From an uncultured Collinsella sp. (GTDB lineage Bacteria > Actinomycetota > Coriobacteriia > Coriobacteriales > Coriobacteriaceae), in contig CAUHFS010000028.1 in assembly GCA_959605475.1 (NCBI GenBank), forward strand, positions 1 to 33,303: a stretch of DNA of 33,303 nt, read 5' to 3'. Made by a program: the position numbers and the translations under genes. Below are positions 16,328 to 22,751 of the stretch, one piece after another; the first letter of the stretch is position 1, and each line of letters begins with the position of its first letter. The notes beneath the pieces are model-generated. The model had not been told where the DNA came from. It searched no databases and worked only from the letters and a program-made list of their open reading frames with translations.

Positions 16328-18415
16328 CTACACGTAGAACAGAATGTCGTCGTAGGTCGGAACCGGCCAGTAGTCGGCGGCCACGATCTCCTCCATTGCG
16401 TCCACGGCGGCACGCAGCGTATCCATAGCGGGAACGACCTCGTGCGCGTATACGTTGGCCTGCTCCTGGCCATCGAGAGCCTCGGCCTTCTGATGCACGG
16501 CGTCGAGCGCCTTGATGGAGTCGTTGATGGTGGTGATACCGTTGCAGAGCTTGTTGAGCGTGTTCTGCTCGCACTGCATGGCGGCCTCCGCACCAGCGGC
16601 ACGAATAGTCTCAAGGCCCTTAGCGACCTTGGTGGCATAGGCGGTAATGACCGGGCGATAGGTACGACGCGCCTCGCGAACCATCGTGGTGGCCTCGATG
16701 TTCATGAGCTTGTTGTACTTCTCGAGCTTGCAGTCGTAGCGGCACTGGGCCTCGGCCTTGGTCAGGACGCCCGTCTCCTCAAAGAGCGCGATAGCCTTAT
16801 CGGAAACAAAGGCGGGAAGAGCGTCGGCCGTGGTCTTGTTGTTGGCAAGGCCGCGCTTCTCGGCCTCGATGGGCCACTCGTCGGAGTAACCGTCGCCGGA
16901 GAACAGGATGCGCTGATGATCGGTCAGCACCTTCTTGCAGTACTCGAGCGCGGCGTCCTGGAACTTATCCTCGGGCGTACCCTCGAGCTCATCGGCGAAG
17001 GACTTGAGCGACTTGGCAACGGCGGCATCGAGCACCAGGTTGGAGTCGGAGACGTTCTGCTCGGAGCCGCAGGCACGGAACTCGAACTTGTTGCCAGTGA
17101 AGGCGAACGGGGAGGTGCGGTTGCGGTCGGTGTTGTCCTGCATCAGCTTGGGCAGGGTATCGGCGCCCAGGTCGAGCACGCCGCGCGTGGCATGGACGGA
17201 AGCTTTGCCATCGATGATCTTCTCGACGACCTCGGTAAGCTGGTCGCCCAGGAAGATGGACATAATCGCCGGAGGAGCCTCGTTGGCGCCCAGACGATGG
17301 TCGTTGCCGGCCGAGGCGACGGAGGCGCGCAGGAGCTCCTGATAGTTATCGACGGCCTCGATCACCGCGGTGAGGAAGACGATGAACTGCAGGTTGTCGA
17401 GCGGGGTGTCGCCCGGATCGAGCAGGTTCTCGGACTCGGTGCCAAGCGACCAGTTGTTGTGCTTGCCCGAACCGTTGATGCCCTCGAAGGGCTTCTCGTG
17501 CAGCAGGCAGACCAAGTCGTGGCGGGAGGCGATGAGCTTCATCTTCTCCATCATGACCAGATTCTGGTCGATGGCCTCGTTGACCTCGCCGTAGACAGGG
17601 GCGAGCTCATGCTGGCAGGGAGCGACCTCGTTGTGCTTGGTCTTGGCAGGAATGCCAAGCGCCCACAGTTCATCGTCCAGGTCCTTCATATAGGCCGAGA
17701 CGGTGGGGCGGATAGCGCCAAAGTAGTGCTCCTCGAGCTCCTGGCCCTTGCAGGGAGCGGCGCCAAAGAGGGTGCGGCCGGTGATGACCAGGTCCTTGCG
17801 CTTGCGGTAGGCGTCCTTCTTGATCAGGAAGTACTCCTGCTCATCGCCCACGGAAGGAACGACCTTCTTGGGGGTCTTGCCAAACAGCGCCAAAACGCGC
17901 TTGGACTCACGCGAGAGCGCGGTCATGGAGCGCAGCAGCGGGGTCTTCTTGTCCAGGGCCTCGCCCGTGTAGGAGCAGAAAGCCGTGGGAATGCACAGGA
18001 CATCGTCCTTGATAAAGGCGGGGCTAGTGGGATCCCAAGCGGTGTAGCCACGGGCCTCGAAGGTGGCACGCAGGCCGCCGTTGGGGAAGCTGGAGGCGTC
18101 CGGCTCGCCCTGGATGAGGTTCTTGCCCGTAAACTTGGTAATGGCGGTGCCGTCGTGGTTGGGCTCGAGGAAGCTGTCGTGCTTCTCGGAAGTAATGCCC
18201 GAAAGCGGCTGGAACCAGTGCGCGTAGTGCGTCGCGCCCTTGGAGATGGCCCAGACCTTCATGGCGTGGGCAACGGCGTTGGCCACATCCAGGTCGAGCG
18301 GCTCACCGTCCTCGAGGGTTGCAGCAAGGCGCTTCCAAATGTCCTTGGGGAGGTAGTCCTTCATGACTTCCTCAGAGAACACCATGGTCCCGAAGCGGTC
18401 AGTAAGTTCGGCCAT
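16328..18415 (-). CDS. glnN: Glutamine synthetase type III (GSIII, GlnN)
   Basis: ATP-dependent synthesis of glutamine from glutamate and ammonia. The 695-aa length marks it as GSIII rather than the 440-470 aa GSI. The start at 18415 (MAELTDRFGTMVFSEEVMKDYLPK) has AAGGGAG at a 6-nt spacing. The N-terminal GSIII-specific domain includes THYAHWFQPLSG-x-T-x-EKHDSF. The catalytic part has GDEQEYFLI (metal-binding Glu residues), KHNEVAPCQHELAP and NGSGKHNNWSLGT. A GSIII-type C-terminal domain of long helices follows. No adenylylation loop is expected in this type. A 7-bp palindrome at 18501-18521 in the upstream region may be a regulatory site. Its main metabolic neighbours are the tRNA-Glu, MurT-GatD and asparaginase genes. 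Confidence 0.96.
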   Translation of the reverse strand: MAELTDRFGTMVFSEEVMKDYLPKDIWKRLAATLEDGEPLDLDVANAVAHAMKVWAISKGATHYAHWFQPLSGITSEKHDSFLEPNHDGTAITKFTGKNLIQGEPDASSFPNGGLRATFEARGYTAWDPTSPAFIKDDVLCIPTAFCSYTGEALDKKTPLLRSMTALSRESKRVLALFGKTPKKVVPSVGDEQEYFLIKKDAYRKRKDLVITGRTLFGAAPCKGQELEEHYFGAIRPTVSAYMKDLDDELWALGIPAKTKHNEVAPCQHELAPVYGEVNEAIDQNLVMMEKMKLIASRHDLVCLLHEKPFEGINGSGKHNNWSLGTESENLLDPGDTPLDNLQFIVFLTAVIEAVDNYQELLRASVASAGNDHRLGANEAPPAIMSIFLGDQLTEVVEKIIDGKASVHATRGVLDLGADTLPKLMQDNTDRNRTSPFAFTGNKFEFRACGSEQNVSDSNLVLDAAVAKSLKSFADELEGTPEDKFQDAALEYCKKVLTDHQRILFSGDGYSDEWPIEAEKRGLANNKTTADALPAFVSDKAIALFEETGVLTKAEAQCRYDCKLEKYNKLMNIEATTMVREARRTYRPVITAYATKVAKGLETIRAAGAEAAMQCEQNTLNKLCNGITTINDSIKALDAVHQKAEALDGQEQANVYAHEVVPAMDTLRAAVDAMEEIVAADYWPVPTYDDILFYV

Positions 18416-18500
18416 ACGGAACTCCCTTCGTATCGGCACCGCGTGAGAAGCGGTGTTGATTACTAACGAACGAGTCATAGATTAGGCTCGTCGTGTTTCC

Positions 18501-18521
18501 GCAACATTACCGTTATGTTGC
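18501..18521. promoter_or_regulatory. Palindrome upstream of glutamine synthetase
   Basis: GCAACAT, a 7-nt spacer, then ATGTTGC: a perfect dyad about 85 nt upstream of the glnN start. A possible -10 (TAATCT on the - strand) lies between it and the gene. It could be a repressor or activator site linked to nitrogen state. It does not clearly match the GlnR consensus I know. Confidence 0.4.
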
Positions 18522-18626
18522 TGTCACGAAACCAATCAATGAGGTTACCGCATCGCGGCGGCGTTGCCGCCCTCAACAGCCAATCAACTGTATAAATTGC
18601 AGACCTCTCCCCATGGTTTAAGGGTA

Positions 18627-18702
18627 GTCAATTTGGGATGGGGCTCTATTAACTGGTATTTCGCATCAGATACCAGTCTTTATAGCCCCATCCTAGATTG
18701 AC
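18627..18702. repeat. 76-bp interrupted palindrome between glnN and metF
   Basis: Inverted blocks nest in order: GTCAAT/ATTGAC, GGATGGGGCT/AGCCCCATCC and CTGGTAT/ATACCAG, with short unmatched spacers and a 10-nt loop near 18661. Neither strand has a T-run after it, so it is not a simple terminator. It lies in a 426-bp gene-free stretch (18416-18841) that otherwise holds only the upstream dyad and the metF promoter region. It may be a REP/MITE-type insertion or a small structured RNA. Confidence 0.6.
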
Positions 18703-18841
18703 CGCTCTGCTATAGGGAATGTCGATAGCAAGGCATCTTTGATTGGTATCCCCGAATAGCGAGTGAAACTCCACCGTGACACAGTGGTGCTGTAGAATCC
18801 TTACAACACATCACACTATTACGTATCTAAAGGAGCACGAT

Positions 18842-19714
18842 ATGCGCGTCGACGAGGTTTTTAAGCAGGCAGCATCCCAGGGCACCGCACCCGTTTCGTT
18901 TGAGATGTTCCCGCCCAAGGGCGAGCTTACCCTCAACACGGCTCGCGAGGTGGCAGGCAATCTGTGCAAGCTTTCGCCGAGCTTTGTCTCGGTCACTTGT
19001 TCCGCTGGCGGCTCGGGCAACGGTGCCACCACCGCCCCCATCGCGCATATGATTACGAGCGAATTCGATACGCCCTCGGTGGCGCACCTCACCTGTGTGG
19101 GCCGTACCCACGCCGATATCGCCGCCAAGATCGATGAGTACCGCACCGCCGGCGTGGAAAACATCCTGGCCCTGCGTGGCGATCTCCCTGCCGGCGCGAC
19201 CGAGGACGACAAGCCCGCCTCGGACTACGCCTACGCCCGCGACCTCATCCCCGAGCTCGTCGACGCCGGCTTTTGTGTGGGCGCCGCAGCCTACCCCGAG
19301 GGCCACATTGCCTGCGAGGATCTCAACCTCTCGGTCGAGCACCTCAAGCAAAAGCAAGACGCCGGCGCGAGCTTCTTTGTGACGCAGCTCTTCTTTGATA
19401 ACGAGTGCTTCTATCGCTTCCGCGAGCTTGCCGACAAGGCCGGCATCACCGTGCCCATTACCGCGGGCATCATGCCGTTTATGGGCAAGTCGCAGATCAG
19501 CCGCATGGTCTTTATGTGCGGCGCGTCGCTGCCCTCCCCCGTCATCAAGATTCTCGCCAAGTACGAGAACGACCCCGAGAGCCTGCAGGCAGCCGGTGTA
19601 GATTATGCCGCCCGTCAGCTTTGCGACCTTAAGGAGCACGGCGCCGCCGGTCTGCACCTGTACACTATGAATCGTCCTGCGATCGCCGCGACTATTATGG
19701 AGCGCCTGGGGTAA
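18842..19714 (+). CDS. metF: 5,10-methylenetetrahydrofolate reductase, MetF
   Basis: Reduces 5,10-methylene-THF to 5-methyl-THF, the methyl donor for MetH. The 290-aa length equals the bacterial norm. The start has AAAGGAG at a 6-nt spacing. Family motifs are SFEMFPPK near residue 20 (the SFEFFPPK catalytic segment), SVTCSAGG, HLTCVGR, NILALRGD, FFVTQLFFD and ITAGIMPFMGKSQI. The usual flavin-binding TIM barrel is complete. No zinc-finger partner subunit (MetV) is present nearby. It overlaps the next gene by TAATG, so the two are co-translated, in keeping with the shared methionine pathway. No SAM or B12 riboswitch is evident upstream. Confidence 0.95.
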   Translation: MRVDEVFKQAASQGTAPVSFEMFPPKGELTLNTAREVAGNLCKLSPSFVSVTCSAGGSGNGATTAPIAHMITSEFDTPSVAHLTCVGRTHADIAAKIDEYRTAGVENILALRGDLPAGATEDDKPASDYAYARDLIPELVDAGFCVGAAAYPEGHIACEDLNLSVEHLKQKQDAGASFFVTQLFFDNECFYRFRELADKAGITVPITAGIMPFMGKSQISRMVFMCGASLPSPVIKILAKYENDPESLQAAGVDYAARQLCDLKEHGAAGLHLYTMNRPAIAATIMERLG

Positions 19715-20505
19715 TGGAAAAACCGCACATCGATACAACCGCTGTCGAAGTGCCGGCCGACTTTGCGTCGCCGGCGCTTTACCGTGTCGATGCTGCGCAC
19801 CATCCCCGTGTCGACCGTGCCGAGATGCTGCGGTATCTGGGTTACGGCGGCCAGCAGATTGAGCCCGAGCTGTCACGACGTATTGAGCTTGTAGTCGAGC
19901 GCCTGGAACTGGACATTGAGCCCCGTGGCGTGCGCCGCGTGTTTGCCGTCGATGCCACGGGCGTGGACGAACAAAGTGAGCCTTGCATTCGCTTGGTCGG
20001 CACCAACGTTGAGCTGCGAGGTCGCGATATCTATCGACATCTCAAAGACGCCCGCTTTGCCGCGCTCATGGCATGCACCCTCGGCATGGACGCCGAGCGT
20101 CGCCTGCGCACCACGGGAGCCCAGCAGCCCCTGGAGGGAGCCGTGCTCGACGCCGCATGCTCTGCCTATGTAGAAGCCGCCGTCGAGCAGATGGACCAGC
20201 AGGTCAAGGCTGCGGCCGCCGCACACGGACTCGCCGGCAACTGGCGCTTCAGTCCCGGCTACGGCGACTGCCCGCTTACGGCACAGCGCTCAATCGTGGA
20301 CGCGCTCAACGCCACGCGGCTCATCGGGCTTACCGTCACGCCCACCAGCCTGCTCATGCCCACCAAGAGCGTGACCGCGGTGATCGGTCTGTTCGACGGC
20401 GAGGTCCACGACGCCCAGAGCCGCCCCACCTGCAATATCTGCCGCATGCGCGAGCACTGTCGCTTCCGCGCCGCCCACACCACCTGCTATTCGCATTCTG
20501 AATAA
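19714..20505 (+). CDS. Stand-alone MetH reactivation-domain protein (vitamin B12-dependent methionine synthase activation domain)
   Basis: Provides the AdoMet-binding reactivation function that is fused at the C-terminus of E. coli MetH, here as a separate 263-aa protein. The key segment R178-x3-GYGDCP (182-187) matches the R-x3-GYPACP AdoMet-binding loop. The MEAAVEQ-like helix (SAYVEAAVEQMD) and SLLMPTKSVTAVIG, equivalent to the end of the activation domain, are present. The tail carries Cys240, Cys243, Cys249 and Cys258 (CNICRMREHC), possibly binding a metal or cluster. It begins inside the metF stop codon. Its partner MetH lies 2.2 kb downstream beyond a restriction-modification pair and lacks this domain, which supports the pairing. 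Confidence 0.9.
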   Translation: MEKPHIDTTAVEVPADFASPALYRVDAAHHPRVDRAEMLRYLGYGGQQIEPELSRRIELVVERLELDIEPRGVRRVFAVDATGVDEQSEPCIRLVGTNVELRGRDIYRHLKDARFAALMACTLGMDAERRLRTTGAQQPLEGAVLDAACSAYVEAAVEQMDQQVKAAAAAHGLAGNWRFSPGYGDCPLTAQRSIVDALNATRLIGLTVTPTSLLMPTKSVTAVIGLFDGEVHDAQSRPTCNICRMREHCRFRAAHTTCYSHSE

Positions 20506-20614
20506 AATGTCAATTGATGGCACGGTATCGAGGGAATCTCATCCGTAAGTAAGCGGATGTCCTCACAAACAAGTACCATAAGATGCCAAATAACAACTAT
20601 CTGAAAGCCAGTAC
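20506..20614 (+). other. Junction between the MetH-activator gene and the restriction-modification pair
   Basis: A 109-nt AT-richer stretch in which the GC-rich gene pattern ends. It holds a small dyad ATCCG-N8-CGGAT (about 20540-20557) with no T-run. The methylase ATG at 20615 has only a weak binding site. I see no repeat or target duplication marking an insertion point. Confidence 0.45.
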
Positions 20615-21775
20615 ATGCACAACATTCTGCAGTTCTCGCCACAACTAACCGCGCTTGAGTTTTTTTCAGGCATTGGCTTGGCTCGTGCCGGCATGGCAAA
20701 AGCCGGAATCAAAACAATCTGGGCAAATGACATAGACCGTACTAAATGCGCCATGTACAGCCAGTGCTGGGGCGATGAGCATCTAGTCGAGCAGGATGTC
20801 CACACACTCGACCCCGACCTAATACCCCAAGCCGACATCGCATGGGCGTCAAGCCCTTGCACAAACTTATCTCTCGCGGGAAACAGGGAGGGACTTATCT
20901 CTGGCAAAGAGTCCAGTGCGTTCTTTGGCTTTATTAAGGCCATCGAAGGAATGAGCGATCGTGCCCCGCGGGCACTTGTTCTCGAAAACGTCATCGGCCT
21001 TGCCACGTCTAATAACAGTGATGACTTTAGACTCGTTTGCCAGGAATTTAATCGTTTAGGCTATTCATGCGACGCTTATTTTATCGATGCACGGCACTGG
21101 CTTCCCCAGTCACGCCCCCGCATGTTTGTCGTCGGATTAAAAGACCCTCTTCCCAACAGCCGACTCGATTCCTCGCTTCGACCTGAAAAGGTCTCCTGGA
21201 TTCACTCCGACCCTTCACTCATTACGCACGTCTCTCACCTAAACGAGCCGAGCCCACTTCGCATGACGGGCCTTGCAACGGTTGTTGAAGATATTCCCGA
21301 GGGCGACAAGCGTTGGTGGAACAAAAACCAAGTACAAGCATTTATCGACTCGCTTGCACCGCATCAAGCAGAGCGCCTTCAGCGCTTCTTAAATGCCAAA
21401 GAAAAAACTGTTCGCACTGCTTACCGTCGCACGCGATCAGGCGTTGTGCGCTGGGAAATCCGTGAAGAAGAAATTGCCGGATGTCTAAGAACGGCTCGCG
21501 GCGGCTCATCAAGACAGGCAGTCGTTATATGCGAAAACGGAAAGATAGAAGTTCGCTGGATGACTGGAACCGAATATGCCCGTCTCCAAGGTGCTGACTC
21601 ATGTCAGTTTAGCGGCTTCTCGGATGCTCAGATTCGCTACGCATTCGGCGATGCAGTTGCCGTGCCAGTTGTCACTTGGCTTATAAAAAATGCAGTCAAA
21701 CCAGCGCTTATGTCTTCAAGGAACGGAGTGAACAATAATGGAAATGACCAATTGCTCCTTGAACGAGCCCGATAA
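20615..21775 (+). CDS. DNA (cytosine-5-)-methyltransferase of a type II restriction-modification system
   Basis: Transfers a methyl group from SAM to cytosine C5 at an unknown target. The 386-aa protein shows the ordered motifs of the family. Motif I is ALEFFSGIGLARAGM (13-27). Motif IV is SSPCTNLSLAG with nucleophile Cys82 (the usual PPCQxFS is altered). Motif VI is LVLENV (121-126), motif VIII is QSRPRMFVVG (165-174), motif IX is near CLRTARGGSSR, and motif X is YAFGDAVAVPVV. The target-recognition region lies about 185-290. Codon use is less GC-rich than in metF or metH. Its last 38 nt overlap the endonuclease gene. Similarity of the IX-X region to phage and type II enzymes suggests horizontal acquisition. 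Confidence 0.93.
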   Translation: MHNILQFSPQLTALEFFSGIGLARAGMAKAGIKTIWANDIDRTKCAMYSQCWGDEHLVEQDVHTLDPDLIPQADIAWASSPCTNLSLAGNREGLISGKESSAFFGFIKAIEGMSDRAPRALVLENVIGLATSNNSDDFRLVCQEFNRLGYSCDAYFIDARHWLPQSRPRMFVVGLKDPLPNSRLDSSLRPEKVSWIHSDPSLITHVSHLNEPSPLRMTGLATVVEDIPEGDKRWWNKNQVQAFIDSLAPHQAERLQRFLNAKEKTVRTAYRRTRSGVVRWEIREEEIAGCLRTARGGSSRQAVVICENGKIEVRWMTGTEYARLQGADSCQFSGFSDAQIRYAFGDAVAVPVVTWLIKNAVKPALMSSRNGVNNNGNDQLLLERAR

Positions 21776-22751
21776 AGATATCTTGGATGCCATTGAACTC
21801 TGGTACGAATCCAAACGCAGCAAGCGAGGCAATGTCAACCGTAACGTCATGGCGGTTGGCATAGGCATAAGCGAGCTGTTGCAAAACCGTTTTCCGCTCA
21901 CCGACGATTATGTGCAATCGGACAAGGGGAGCCAAGTACGAGGCCTAAGTGGAGCATGCATCAAAACAGTTTTAGCCAGACATGGGGAAACGCGTGCCTT
22001 CGCATCAGAGGGCGGCAGAACCTCACGCGGCACACTCCCGATGGCGCTTGAGCTTGCCACAATTATCAACTCTGCCCTACCCAGTGACACTTGCGAAGAC
22101 GCTCGTCTTGAAGCTGCGAATGCAATCGCCAATTTCTTCGTCGAGCGAATCCAGGTCGATTTCTTTAACCGGCAGAGAATCAAAGTCGAAATCGATCTTC
22201 AAAAACCAATTTCTGTCATTGTCGATGATATCCTAGCCGAAGCAAGCCTACGGTCCGATAAGCCAACGGGTACCGTCGCACAGCACCTGGTAGGCGCAAA
22301 ACTAGAGATGTTATTTCCAACCATAGAAATCGGAAAGGACAACTCAAACGCTGCCGACCAGCAAACAGACCGTTCTGGCGATTTCCAAATCAATGATGCT
22401 GCATTTCACGTGACTGTATCGCCAATGGCCAAATTGACCGATCGATGCCGAGATAACATTCGAAATGGCATTCGGCCCATCGTCGTTATCCCCCACGATA
22501 AAGTTTCCTTCGCTTACGGACTGTTCGAAAGTGAGGGACTCGGCAATCGCGTACAGGTTATCGCGCTCGAATCGTTTATCGGCATCAATATTGAAGAATT
22601 ATCGTTCTACAAGCGAGGCCTAATTCGATTAAATGTCGCACGGCTTCTTGCCCACTACAACAAGCGAATCGAAGATATCGAGCCCGACAAATCCCTTCAA
22701 ATAGAAATTCCTCAGTGGGCTCTAGACGAAATGGACGCACATGGCGAATAG
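21738..22751 (+). CDS. Probable type II restriction endonuclease (DUF4928/AplI-like)
   Basis: A 337-aa protein whose gene starts inside the methylase gene and would be translated with it (GGAG about 9 nt before the ATG). From memory it resembles DUF4928, a family almost always next to C5-methylases and containing AplI-type endonucleases. The supporting segments are EGGRTSRGTLPMALELATIIN, RSGDFQINDAAFHVTVSPM and CRDNIRNGIRPIVVIP. The GDFQ..FHVTVSP stretch (about 213-228) could be the nuclease core, although a textbook PD-(D/E)xK is not visible. Its last codons overlap the metH start by 11 nt. Function rests mainly on context; recognition site unknown. Confidence 0.75.
   Translation: MEMTNCSLNEPDKDILDAIELWYESKRSKRGNVNRNVMAVGIGISELLQNRFPLTDDYVQSDKGSQVRGLSGACIKTVLARHGETRAFASEGGRTSRGTLPMALELATIINSALPSDTCEDARLEAANAIANFFVERIQVDFFNRQRIKVEIDLQKPISVIVDDILAEASLRSDKPTGTVAQHLVGAKLEMLFPTIEIGKDNSNAADQQTDRSGDFQINDAAFHVTVSPMAKLTDRCRDNIRNGIRPIVVIPHDKVSFAYGLFESEGLGNRVQVIALESFIGINIEELSFYKRGLIRLNVARLLAHYNKRIEDIEPDKSLQIEIPQWALDEMDAHGE

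Noticed and set aside
18416..18841. SAM, cobalamin or T-box riboswitch upstream of metF
   Set aside because: I looked for conserved motifs (the T-box AGGGTGGNACCGCG, B12-box-like and SAM-I-like cores) and found none. The only strong structure is the 76-bp palindrome, which fits no known class.
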